Part shown: positions 42,398-50,844 of the stretch, in pieces
Layout of the letters: every line of letters starts with the position of its first letter
How positions within the stretch are numbered: the stretch's first letter is position 1
Origin: CABRXV01 sp900754955
Lineage (GTDB): Bacteria > Actinomycetota > Coriobacteriia > Coriobacteriales > Eggerthellaceae
Assembly: GCA_902475005.1 (NCBI GenBank)
Contig: CABRXV010000006.1
Coordinates: forward strand, 1-50,844
DNA length: 50,844 nt
Reading direction: 5' to 3'
Translations under genes and position numbers: made by a program
Notes under the pieces: generated by a model
Database searches by the model: none
Told to the model about the DNA's origin: nothing
What the model saw: only the letters and a program-made list of their open reading frames with translations

Positions 42398-44586
42398 ATG
42401 GCTAAGCAAAAGGGAATGAGCAGACGACAGTTTCTCATCGGCGGATCAGCCGCGATGGCGGGCGCTGCCATGCTCGGCATGGCGGGCATCGGCCTGACGG
42501 GCTGCTCGAGCACCGAGACCGCCGGCGGTTCGGGATCGACCGCACCGGCGACCAACGGCACCGTCGACGCCAGCAAGGCGTGCACCGGTCAGGACACGCC
42601 GAACCTCGCCACGCTCGATGAGGCCATCAACCAGAACCAGCTCACGTTCGAGGAATCCGAGAAGCCCACGGCGCCACCATTTCGCAGGACACCGTGAGCT
42701 ACCTCCACACCGAGGACTACGGCAAGGCCGTCGACCTCCAGGTTGAGATCCTCACGCCCTCCACGGCCGAGGCGGGCGTCACGCCGCTCGTCGTGTGGAT
42801 CAACGGCGGCGGCTTCACCGCATCCGACCCCGCGTCTCACCTGAACACGCGCCTCGCGTTCGCGAAGGCCGGCTACGTCGTCGCCTCCGTGCAGCACCGC
42901 ACGGGCGCCACGTCGAACTTCCCGACGCCGCTGCAGGACATCAAGGCGGCCATCCGCTTCCTCAAGGCCAACGCCGAGACGTACAAGTTCAACCCGAACA
43001 AGGTCGCCGTCGCTGGCAACTCCTCGGGCGGCTACTACGCCTCCATGGTCGGCGTGACGAGCAACGTCGCCACCATCCCGTGGCCCAACCGCAAGGGCGA
43101 GATCGTCGACACCCCGCTCGACGTGGGAGCCAACCTCGACCAGTCCTCCGCCGTCAACGCCGTCATCGACTACTACGGCGTGTCCGACCTCACCATCATC
43201 GGCTCGGGCCTTTCCGAAGAGCTCCAGAACAGCCATCATTCCGCCGCCACCACCGAGGCGCTCCTGCTCAACGGCGCCGCCGCCGCGCAGAAGGGCGTCG
43301 GCGTGTTCGATGAGTCGATGGACCAGAAGGTCTCTGCGGCGAGCCCGTTCAGCTACATCTGCGCCACCACGCCGCCGTTCCTCTTCTTCCACGGCACCGC
43401 TGACACGCTCGTGTCCCCCGTCGCCACGAAGATGCTGCAGAACCGTCTGAACGACGCTGGCGTGTACACTGAGCGCTACGTCATCACCGACGCGGGTCAC
43501 GGCACCCCCGAGTTCGATCAGGCTGTCATCAACGAGCGCGCCGTCGCGTTCCTCAACGCCTACGCGAACACCGACATCCCGACGGCCGCCCCGACCGTCG
43601 ACTACACGCTCGGCACGCGCGCCTTCGAGGCAGCCGACCTGCCCACCATCGAAGACGCCACCGCCGGCGGCGAGACCATCGAGGTCAGCCAGGACACGTG
43701 GATCGTCGAGCAGAAGAAGGACATCGCCTACGCGGTCGTCTCGGGCGGCAGCACCTACAAGATGCTCAAGATGAACATGCTCACCCCGTCCCACGGCGGC
43801 AAAGACGAACCCGCGCGCCCCGTGCTGTACTGCGCGGCCTGTGGCGGCTTCAACAAGTCCAACCCCAACGCGATGTCGTACCTGCACTACGCCGAGCGCG
43901 GCTACACCGTGGCCATCGCCGAGATCCGCGTGGTTCCGACCGTCACCATGCCGATGCCCATCCAAGACGCCAAGGCGGGCGTGCGCTGGCTGCGCGCTCA
44001 CGCCGAGGAGCTGAACATCGACCCGAACTGCATCATCGCGACGGGCACCTCCGCCGGCGGCTACACGGGCGTCATGCTCGGCGTGCTCGGCAACACCGCC
44101 CAGTTCAGCGACGACGTGAAGTTCGACGTGGGCGAGAACCTCGACCAGAGCTCGGCCGTCCAGGGCGTCGTCGACCTCTACGGCGTGTCCGATCTCACCA
44201 TCATCGGCGCGGGCCTCGACAACTACGACGTGCACGATTCCGAGTCGAACACCGAGGCCCTCTGGGTCAACGGCACGGCGTTCGGCACGAACCCCGGCGG
44301 CTCGGTGTTCAGCAACCTCGACAAGACCGCCCAGTTCAGCCCGTTCACCTACCTGGACAAGGACGACGCTCCGTTCCTCATGATCCACGGCACCGACGAC
44401 GTCACCGTGTCGCCGATCGCCACGATGGAGCTGTACAAGCGTTGCCAGGAGCTGGGCATCCAGTCCGAACGCTACTCGATCGTCGGCATGCAGCACGGTG
44501 GCTGGCAGATGCAGACCGACCGCGTGTACGAGATCATCGACACGTTTATGGACGGCATCGTGGAGGCCAACACGAAGAGCGAGTAG
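42398..44586 (+). pseudogene. Tat-exported tandem-domain esterase lipoprotein, broken by a 1-nt frameshift
   Basis: The first frame encodes a Tat signal (SRRQFLIGG) with lipobox LTGC and a Ser/Thr linker, then stops at 42697. From about 42670 the next frame continues seamlessly (GATISQDTVSYLHTEDYGKA). Adding one G to the CGGC at 42669-42672 restores one chain of about 730 residues. It holds two alpha/beta-hydrolase domains of one type. Domain 1 has WINGGGF, GNSSGG and HGTADT with a GHG histidine. Domain 2 has CGGF, GTSAGG and HGTDD with a QHGG histidine. Both triads look intact. GGAAAGGA precedes the ATG. Either a true pseudogene or a sequencing error; a GTG at 42694 could start a signal-less fragment. 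Confidence 0.85.
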
Positions 44587-44648
44587 TGTTTTTACGCTCG
44601 CCTGTGCAAGCGTAAACGCGCGCGAGCAATCAGCCTGAAGCGCTCCGA

Positions 44649-44690
44649 GGGGGCGGCGACCTTGCCTGTTGGGTCGCCGCCCCCTTTCCG
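44649..44690 (+). terminator. Intrinsic terminator of the esterase gene
   Basis: A 13-bp perfect stem, GGGGGCGGCGACC with its complement, and a 10-base loop, followed by TTTCCGTTTCTT. Confidence 0.88.
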
Positions 44691-44745
44691 TTTCTTCGGC
44701 CCCTGCCTACCAGGCCACCATCCCCCTCCATTTCCGCCCCCCCCC

Positions 44746-44905
44746 AAAGCCGAGAAGCGGCTTTTGCGACCACTTTTCGAAAAAGCCGGTCTCAAATCGA
44801 GCTTCTCGGCCTCCAAAGCTTTCGCATTGGACGGAATCGGCGCTTCTCGGCTGGATTTGAGGCTTTTCGCCCCTGCCAAAAGCCGAGAAGCGGCTTTTGC
44901 GACCA
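44746..44905. repeat. Four-copy GCCGAGAAGC element with an exact 27-bp direct repeat
   Basis: The 27 bases at 44746-44772 recur exactly at 44879-44905. Each copy contains the hairpin AAAGCCG-AGAAG-CGGCTTT followed by GCGACCA. Between them are two inverted copies of the core, near 44800 and 44842 (CTTCTCGGC on the plus strand), giving the order plus, minus, minus, plus. Confidence 0.85.
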
Positions 44906-45179
44906 GAATTACGCGCAAGTGGACCGAAAAGGCGCAACTCGGTTTTCCGTACGCCTGCCGCACCGCGGGTGCCGCGCTTTGTCGCAGTCCCCGCTTCCCG
45001 CGGTTTTCCGCCCGCCCGCCGCGCCGCGCCGCGCATGTCAACCGCCCTTTTAACATGTAGTTTCGCGGGAGAGTGGCATGGCGTGCGGCCCGCTGCGAGC
45101 GCGAATGTCTACCATAGGGAGCTGAAACACCCTGTACGCAGCACGCCTGCGTCATGCGCACGCAACGGAAAGGCGCCCG

Positions 45180-48100
45180 ATGCTTCAGCTGCAGAACATC
45201 CGCAAGTCCTACACCACCGGCGACTTCACCCAGGTCGCGCTCAACGACATCTCCGTATCCTTCCGCGACAGCGAGTTCGTGGCGATCCTCGGCCCGTCGG
45301 GCTCGGGCAAGACCACGCTGCTCAACATCGTGGGCGGCCTCGACCACTACGATTCGGGCGACCTCATCATCGACGGCATCTCCACCAAGGAGTACAAAGA
45401 CCGCGACTGGGACACGTTCCGCAACAACCGCGTGGGCTTCGTGTTCCAGAGCTACAACCTCATCCCGCATCAGACGATCCTCGCAAACGTCGAGCTGGCG
45501 CTCACGCTTTCGGGCGTCTCGCGCGACGAGCGCCGTGAGCGGGCGCGCCGCGCGCTCGAGGACGTGGGCCTTGGCGAGCACGTGAACAAGAAGCCGAGCC
45601 AGCTCTCGGGCGGCCAGATGCAGCGCGTCGCCATCGCGCGTGCGCTCATCAACGACCCCGAGATCCTGCTCGCCGACGAGCCGACCGGCGCGCTCGACTC
45701 CAAGACGAGCGTGCAGATCATGGACCTGCTCACCGAGATCGCGAAAGATCGCCTCGTGGTGATGGTGACCCACAACCCCGAGCTGGCCGAACGGTACGCC
45801 ACGCGCATCGTGAACCTCTCCGACGGCGTGATCCGCAGCGACTCCGACCCCTACGACCCCACGGCCGCCGACCTCGCGCGCGTCTCCGACAAGCCCGTCC
45901 GCCGCACGCGCATGAGCTTCCTCACGGCGCTCGGCCTGTCATTCAACAACCTCATGACGAAAAAGGGCCGCACCATCATGACGGCCTTCGCCGGCTCCAT
46001 CGGCATCATCGGCATCGCCGCCATCCTGTCGCTGGCCAACGGCGTGAACAACTACATCGCAAGCGTCGAGGAAGAGACGCTGTCCGAATACCCGCTGCAA
46101 ATCCAGAGCACGGGCTTCGACATGACGTCGATGCTCGTGGGCGCCAGCGCCGAGGCCGGCGACGCAGCGGCGGGCGAAGGCGACGGGGAGAACTCCGTGC
46201 ACGTGATCGACATGATCACGAACATGCTCTCGAGCGTGGCGAGCAACGACCTCGCCTCCCTCAAGGCGTATTTCGACAGCGGCGAAAGCGGCATCGAACA
46301 GTACACAAGCACCATCGAGTACTCCTACGACGTGACGCCGCAGATCTACAGCTCAGACACCTCCACCATCCACCAGGTGAATCCCGATACGTCGTTCTCG
46401 TCGCTCGGCATCAGCTCGTCGATGAGCTCGAACAGCCTCATGAGCGCGTCCATGAGCACCGACGTGTTCTACGAGATGCCCTCCGACGAGAGCCTCTACC
46501 TCGACCAGTACGACGTGAAAGCCGGCCGCTGGCCCGAGAACTACAACGAATGCGTGCTCGTGCTGACGGGGTCGGGCAGCATGAGCGACTTCATGCTGTA
46601 CACGCTCGGCCTGCGCGATCCTGCCGAGCTGCAGGATATGGTGGAGCAGTTCGCCGCCGAGGAGGACGTGACCACGCCCAACGACATCACCGATCCCTCA
46701 TACGACGACATCCTGAACGTCTCGTTCAAGCTCGTGGACGCCGCTGACTACTATCAGTACGACGGCGAACACGGCGTGTGGCTCGACAAGACCGACGACG
46801 ATGACTACATGCGCAGCCTCATCGACGGCGGCGAGGAAATCCGCATCGTCGGCATCGTGCAGCCGAAGGAGGACGCCACCGCCTCCATGCTGTCGACGGG
46901 CATCAACTACCCCGCCTCGCTCACCGACCACGTGATCGAGCAGGCCGCTGCAAGCCAGATCGTGCAGGACCAGCTGGCTGACCCGAACATCGATGTGTTC
47001 ACCGGCAAGGAGTTCGGCGCGGAAGAAGACGACGAGTCGAGCTTCGACATGAACTCGCTGTTCACCATCGACGGCAGCGCCATCGAGTCGGCGTTCACGA
47101 TCGACGAGAGCGCGATGACCGCCGGGCTGGGGAGCATGGATCTCGATCTGTCGAACGTGAGCGTCGACGCGGGCGACCTGCCGGCATTCGACGCGTCGAG
47201 CATCGAGATGGATCCAAGCCAGATCGACCCGAGCACGCTCGAGAACCTGAAGTTCGACCTGAGCGGACTCGACCTGAGCTTCGAAGGCGGCAGCGCCGTG
47301 AAGATCGACGCCGATGCGCTCTCGCAGACCATGGGAAGCGTGATGCAGGGCTTCTTCCCGTGGTACTACACCCATATGGCGTCCTACAGCGACTTCCAAA
47401 CCGCGCTCAACGCCTACCTCGCATCGGACGAGGTACGGGATCAGATCAGTACGAGCGTGGAGGAAGCCGTCGACACGTCGGCGCTTGACGAGAGCATCGC
47501 CGACCAGGTCGGACAGCAGCTGCAGGGCCAGGTGAGCAGCGCCGTGCAGCTCCAGATTCAGTCCCAGGTGACCAGCGCGCTCACCGCTGCCGTAAACGCC
47601 CAGCTGCAAACCGCCATCCAGGCGTACATGACGCAGGCCATGACCTCGGTCATGACGCAGATGGGCACGGCCCTCCAGGAGCAGATCGGCGGGGCTATGC
47701 AGCAGTCGATGGCGCAGCTCGCCACCAACATGGCGTCCGCCATGAGCATCGACGGCGACGCCTTCGCCAACGCCTTCCAGTTCAACATGGACGAGGACGA
47801 CCTGACCGAGCTCATGGTCTCGATGATGGGCTCCGAGGAAGCGTCGTACGACAACAACCTGCGCCAGCTCGGCTACGTCGACAAGGCGGAGCCCACGGGC
47901 ATCGACATCTACCCCACCGACTTCGAGAGCAAAGAGCACGTCATCGAGATCCTCGACGCCTACAACGACCGCATGGAAGCCGAAGGCCAGGAGGACAAGG
48001 TGATCACCTACACCGACATCGTGGGCACGCTCATGGCGTCGGTGACCACGATCGTCGACATGATCAGCTACGTGCTCATCGCGTTCGTGGCCATCTCGCT

Positions 48101-48464
48101 CGTGGTGAGCTCCATCATGATCGGCGTGATCACCTACATCAGCGTGCTCGAGCGCCGCAAGGAGATCGGCATTCTGCGCGCCATCGGCGCGAGCAAGGGC
48201 GACATCAGTCGCGTGTTCAACGCCGAGACGATCATCGAGGGTCTTGTGGCGGGCCTGCTCGGCGTGGGCATCACCGCGCTTGGCTGCATCCCCGCAAGCG
48301 CCATCGTGTACGCGCTGTTCGACGTGCCCAACGTGGCGCAGCTGCCGTGGCAGGCGGCTGCGGTGCTCGTGGTCATCAGCGTGTTCCTCACGTTCATCGC
48401 GGGCCTCATCCCCGCATCGAGCGCGAGCCGCAAGGACCCCGTGGAGGCGCTGCGCAGCGAGTAG
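45180..48464 (+). CDS. Single-chain ABC transporter (ATPase plus FtsX-type permease) with very large ectodomain
   Basis: A 1094-residue MacB/LolD-type protein. The ATPase is residues 1 to about 220: GPSGSGKTT (Walker A), FQSYNLIP (Q-loop), LSGGQMQRVAIA (signature), LLADEPTGALD (Walker B), THNPE (H-loop). Membrane helix 1 is near 255-280. An external domain of about 670 residues follows, rich in Asp/Ser, with a Gln/Met/Ala helical stretch at about 770-870 that looks coiled-coil. Three FtsX helices near 955-1090 end in IPASSASRKDPVEALRSE. MacB-type periplasmic domains are far shorter. Such proteins usually work by mechanotransmission, exporting peptides or moving lipoproteins. GGAAAGG precedes the ATG. 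Confidence 0.9.
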   Translation: MLQLQNIRKSYTTGDFTQVALNDISVSFRDSEFVAILGPSGSGKTTLLNIVGGLDHYDSGDLIIDGISTKEYKDRDWDTFRNNRVGFVFQSYNLIPHQTILANVELALTLSGVSRDERRERARRALEDVGLGEHVNKKPSQLSGGQMQRVAIARALINDPEILLADEPTGALDSKTSVQIMDLLTEIAKDRLVVMVTHNPELAERYATRIVNLSDGVIRSDSDPYDPTAADLARVSDKPVRRTRMSFLTALGLSFNNLMTKKGRTIMTAFAGSIGIIGIAAILSLANGVNNYIASVEEETLSEYPLQIQSTGFDMTSMLVGASAEAGDAAAGEGDGENSVHVIDMITNMLSSVASNDLASLKAYFDSGESGIEQYTSTIEYSYDVTPQIYSSDTSTIHQVNPDTSFSSLGISSSMSSNSLMSASMSTDVFYEMPSDESLYLDQYDVKAGRWPENYNECVLVLTGSGSMSDFMLYTLGLRDPAELQDMVEQFAAEEDVTTPNDITDPSYDDILNVSFKLVDAADYYQYDGEHGVWLDKTDDDDYMRSLIDGGEEIRIVGIVQPKEDATASMLSTGINYPASLTDHVIEQAAASQIVQDQLADPNIDVFTGKEFGAEEDDESSFDMNSLFTIDGSAIESAFTIDESAMTAGLGSMDLDLSNVSVDAGDLPAFDASSIEMDPSQIDPSTLENLKFDLSGLDLSFEGGSAVKIDADALSQTMGSVMQGFFPWYYTHMASYSDFQTALNAYLASDEVRDQISTSVEEAVDTSALDESIADQVGQQLQGQVSSAVQLQIQSQVTSALTAAVNAQLQTAIQAYMTQAMTSVMTQMGTALQEQIGGAMQQSMAQLATNMASAMSIDGDAFANAFQFNMDEDDLTELMVSMMGSEEASYDNNLRQLGYVDKAEPTGIDIYPTDFESKEHVIEILDAYNDRMEAEGQEDKVITYTDIVGTLMASVTTIVDMISYVLIAFVAISLVVSSIMIGVITYISVLERRKEIGILRAIGASKGDISRVFNAETIIEGLVAGLLGVGITALGCIPASAIVYALFDVPNVAQLPWQAAAVLVVISVFLTFIAGLIPASSASRKDPVEALRSE

Positions 48465-48581
48465 GCGCGTGCGAGCACGTGGGGCTTGGAGCCCAGGGCC
48501 GCAAGCGCGGAACTGACGCGATCCAAGGCTGCGACATGCGGGTGCGCGGGACCCGGGCCGCGGCGCGCGCGGGCGAGAAGC

Positions 48582-48715
48582 GCGGCATACGAGTGCGAAG
48601 CTGGTGCTACCCTCCTCCACGGGAGGGGCGGCATACGGGCGCGGGCGACTACGGAGCCGATGCTACTCTCCCCCGCCGCGCGCAGGAGGGGGTGGCACAC
48701 GGGTGCGAACGAATC
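48582..48715 (+). repeat. Imperfect tandem repeats each carrying a hairpin
   Basis: The unit GGCATACG...GCGA...GATGCTACYCTCC occurs at about 48583 and 48629, with a partial third at 48693 (GGCACACGGGTGCGAACG). Each full unit includes a CTCC/GGAG stem (CCCTCC with GGAGGG; CCCCC with GGGGG), so two terminator-like hairpins follow the ABC gene. Confidence 0.6.
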
Positions 48716-48786
48716 AGCCAGAAGCTCAAACGCCTCCCCCCTCCGAAACGCCTCCTTTGGGACGCCTTAAAACGAAAATGTGCGCG

Positions 48787-48929
48787 TTTTTCACCGAAGT
48801 TCGTAGATCGTCAACCTCGACAGAAAGAGATATTCCACAAAACACATTGTTTTGTGGAATATCTTTCACCTTTTCTCCGCTTACACCTCCTATCCTCAGC
48901 ACTCGCCAACATACTTCGGTGAAAAAACG
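48787..48929. repeat. AT-rich nested inverted-repeat element (MITE-like)
   Basis: The outer inverted repeat is GTTTTTCACCGAAG(T) at 48787-48801 against (A)CTTCGGTGAAAAAAC at 48914-48929. At the centre, a perfect 17-bp inverted repeat (AGATATTCCACAAAACA, 48829-48845, with 48849-48865) has a 3-base loop. No target-site duplication is evident. Confidence 0.8.
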
Positions 48930-49272
48930 GAAGAAAGCAGACTGAAAAGCGCGCGCAGCCAGACTCGTCCCCCTGCAGCACCGCGCACCACACGGTGCCT
49001 CTGCCTGCATCCTCCACGCTGCACGGCGACGCCCCCCGCAGAACCGCACCGCTCCCGCCCGCAACATCTCGCCCCGCACCGCCCCTCGTTTACATCTGAA
49101 TTCCGCCGCACGCTCGCGCTCGACGAAATACCGAGCTACAATTGTCACCGCTGCATGCAGGCAGAGCCCGCCCACGCAAAACGTCGGCTCGCCGCGGCGC
49201 ATGCGAACGCGCATCAGAGCAGAGCGAACACCCGCACGGAACCAAGGCGCACGAGGAAGGAAGACGCATCGC

Positions 49273-50694
49273 ATGGTTTTCTCCAGCTTGATCTTCCTCT
49301 TCGTGTTTTTCGTCATCTACCTCGCGCTGTATTTCCTCGTGAGCGAGCGCTACAAGAACTGGGTGTTGCTCATCGTGTCGCTCGTGTTCTACGCATGGGG
49401 CGGCCCCGAGTTCCTCATCCTGCTCGTCGGTGAGACGTTCGTGAGCTGGATCACCGCCGTGCTCATCGGCCGCGCCGAGACGAAGGCGGCGAAGCGCCTG
49501 TGGCTCGTCGTCGACCTCGTGATCCTGCTCGGACTGCTCGCCTACTTCAAGTACGCCATGTGGATCCTGGGCAACGTCCACAGCCTCTTCGGCGTACCCG
49601 AGCTCATCCCGAACATCGTGCTGCCCATCGGCATCTCGTTCTACACGTTCCAGCTCATCTCCTACACGGTGGACGTGTACACCGAAAAGGTCGCCTACCA
49701 GCCCGCCTACTGGAAGCTGCTGCTGTATTCCTCGCTGTTCTTCCAGTGCATCGCGGGCCCCATCGTGCGTTACGAGACCGTTGCCGACGACATCGACCGC
49801 CGCCGCGTGACGCCCGGCGACGTGTACGCGGGCGTGCGGCGCTTCTGCATCGGCCTGGCGAAGAAGGCCATCCTCGCCAACTCGTGCGCTCAGGTGGCCG
49901 ACACGCTGCTGCCGATCGGAACCGACGGCATCTTCACGCAGGCCACCGCCGGGCTTTGGCTCGGCATGGCGTTCTACATGCTGCAGATCTACTTCGACTT
50001 CTCGGCCTACTCCGACATGGCCATCGGCATGGGGCGCATGGTGGGCTTCCGCTTCCTCGAGAACTTCAACTACCCCTATATGTGCAGGTCAGTGCAGGAC
50101 TTCTGGCGCCGCTGGCACATCTCGCTGTCGACGTTCTTCCGCGACTACGTGTACATTCCGCTCGGCGGCAGCCGCTGCTCGAAGCTCAAGTACGTGCGGA
50201 ACATGACCGTCGTGTGGTTCCTCACGGGGCTCTGGCACGGCGCGAGCTGGAACTACATCCTGTGGGGTCTGTACTTCCTTGCGTTTCTGCTGCTCGAGAA
50301 GTTCGTGATCCGCGGGTGCATCCCGCGCGGCCTCGACCACCTCTACGGCATCGTGGTGGTGTACTTCGGCTGGGTGCTGTTCAAGTTCGAGAACTTCAAC
50401 GAGCTCGGCGCCGTTTTTGCCGGCATGTTCGGGTTCACTCCCGGCGGCTTTATGAGCATGGAGGTGCAGACGCTGTTCCTGCAGAACGTGTTCCTGCTTC
50501 TGTTCTGCATCGTGGCCTGCACCAACCTGGGGCAGAAGCTGCGCCATGCACTGTTCGAGCAGTCGAAGCGCAGCCAGGTCGCGTTCATGCTGTACAGCGC
50601 CACCGAGTTCGCGACGCCGATCGTGCTGCTGCTGCTCGCGATCGTCGCGCTGACGGGAGCGAGCTACAACCCGTTCATTTACTTCCAGTTTTAG
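49273..50694 (+). CDS. MBOAT-family membrane O-acyltransferase (AlgI/DltB-like)
   Basis: A 473-residue multi-pass acyltransferase of the AlgI type, which moves acyl groups across the membrane to modify extracellular polymers. About eleven helices are present. Family marks are FYAWGGPEFL near the start, PIGISFYTFQLISYTVDVY, FFQCIAGPIVRY, FDFSAYSDMAIGMGRM, the DFWRRWHISLSTFFRDYVYIPLGG block split around residue 280, and LTGLWHGASWNYILWG with the catalytic His. The start is ATG of MVFSSLIF, about ten bases after GGAAGG. An 18-base gap separates it from the next gene, which is probably its partner. Confidence 0.92.
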   Translation: MVFSSLIFLFVFFVIYLALYFLVSERYKNWVLLIVSLVFYAWGGPEFLILLVGETFVSWITAVLIGRAETKAAKRLWLVVDLVILLGLLAYFKYAMWILGNVHSLFGVPELIPNIVLPIGISFYTFQLISYTVDVYTEKVAYQPAYWKLLLYSSLFFQCIAGPIVRYETVADDIDRRRVTPGDVYAGVRRFCIGLAKKAILANSCAQVADTLLPIGTDGIFTQATAGLWLGMAFYMLQIYFDFSAYSDMAIGMGRMVGFRFLENFNYPYMCRSVQDFWRRWHISLSTFFRDYVYIPLGGSRCSKLKYVRNMTVVWFLTGLWHGASWNYILWGLYFLAFLLLEKFVIRGCIPRGLDHLYGIVVVYFGWVLFKFENFNELGAVFAGMFGFTPGGFMSMEVQTLFLQNVFLLLFCIVACTNLGQKLRHALFEQSKRSQVAFMLYSATEFATPIVLLLLAIVALTGASYNPFIYFQF

Positions 50695-50712
50695 GCGAGA
50701 GGAGGGAAAGGC

Positions 50713-50844
50713 ATGAGTGTGGGCATGGGCATGAGCCCGCGTGAGAAATACGAGGCGCAGAAGCACATGGAGCGTGGCGGTGCGCTAGGTGACAATGCGT
50801 CGAGCGACAGCGCGCAGGACGCGCCGACGCAGACCCGGGCACAG
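50713..50844 (+). CDS. N-terminus of a protein following MBOAT (partial)
   Basis: An open frame starts at an ATG with GGAGG nine bases upstream and runs off the window edge after 44 residues (MSVGMGMSPREKYEAQKH, then an Asp/Ser/Gln-rich stretch). No domain is visible yet. In many genomes an AlgI-type MBOAT is followed by an AlgJ/AlgX or DHHW-type O-acetylation partner; that identity here is inference from position only. Confidence 0.65.
   Translation, partial: MSVGMGMSPREKYEAQKHMERGGALGDNASSDSAQDAPTQTRAQ

Larger units (their letters stand above)
44587..45179. other. Intergenic region with terminator and GCCGAGAAGC repeats
   Basis: Contains the esterase terminator, a four-copy repeat element and a GC-rich leader ahead of the ABC transporter. 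TACCAT at 45111-45116 is the best -10 candidate for that gene but lacks a -35. No gene is seen. Confidence 0.55.
48465..49272. other. 808-bp gene-free region with tandem hairpins and a palindromic element
   Basis: No credible gene is seen on either strand. It contains a duplicated hairpin segment after the ABC gene, an AT-rich nested palindrome, and a candidate MBOAT promoter (TACAAT at 49137-49142, weak -35). Confidence 0.6.

Noticed and set aside
42660..42700. Programmed ribosomal frameshift in the esterase gene
   Set aside because: No slippery heptamer or downstream pseudoknot is apparent, and the shift lies in a short G/C run where base loss or sequencing error is more likely.
48726..49316. 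196-codon minus-strand frame in the last large spacer
   Set aside because: It runs through the palindromic element and has a Cys/Arg-rich, non-domain composition without a good ribosome site.

Overview
The window is high-GC chromosomal DNA from an anaerobic actinobacterium. The best fit is class Coriobacteriia, probably family Eggerthellaceae. This is inferred from content, not from a marker gene: menaquinone methyltransferase, a LuxR regulator fused to a long membrane domain, formate/folate C1 genes, and a cytosolic molybdopterin oxidoreductase accompanied by tiny Fe-S and zinc-ribbon proteins. No rRNA, tRNA, CRISPR array, integrase or transposase was recognised.

Layout. (1) 1-2.1 kb: thiamine salvage operon on the minus strand (thiM, an MTH1187-type thiamine-binding protein, thiE) behind a TPP riboswitch. 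(2) 2.3-6.9 kb, plus strand: menG, an MFS transporter, and an MFS transporter fused to a CBS pair. (3) 7.0-28.2 kb, minus strand: a long housekeeping run. From its upstream end it reads rlmD, tilS, maf, hpt, ftsH, folP-folK fusion, birA, MATE, bioY, coaX, a YkgJ-type protein, fhs, fchA, folD, formate/nitrite transporter, tsaE, and a TsaB-RimI-TsaD triple fusion. Within it fhs-fchA-folD-FNT form a formate-to-methylene-THF module; FolD has lost the residues of the cyclohydrolase site, and FchA can supply that step. (4) 28.3-29.6 kb, plus strand: two small membrane proteins.

(5) 29.75-39.43 kb: an accessory island, visibly poorer in G+C than its flanks. On the minus strand are an alpha/beta hydrolase, a tiny zinc-ribbon protein, a DMSO-reductase-superfamily catalytic subunit, a small two-cluster Fe-S protein and a second tiny zinc-ribbon protein. 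On the plus strand are two MFS transporters and a regulator with a XylR_N/V4R aromatic-sensor domain and a PucR-type HTH. A 69-residue Cys-containing protein with a strong Shine-Dalgarno closes the island. I read this as an uptake, de-esterification and reductive dehydroxylation locus for an aromatic, possibly catechol-type, compound. The substrate is not known.

(6) 39.7-50.8 kb, plus strand: ferritin, a membrane LuxR regulator, a Tat-exported lipoprotein with two tandem esterase domains (broken by an apparent 1-nt deletion), a single-chain ABC transporter with a very large ectodomain, an MBOAT acyltransferase, and the start of its probable partner.

The intergenic DNA is unusually structured. 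Three related hairpins sit just 3' of folD, folPK and maf. There is a degenerate tandem array beside an AT-rich Fur-like box, a four-copy GCCGAGAAGC element, and a nested palindrome resembling a MITE.
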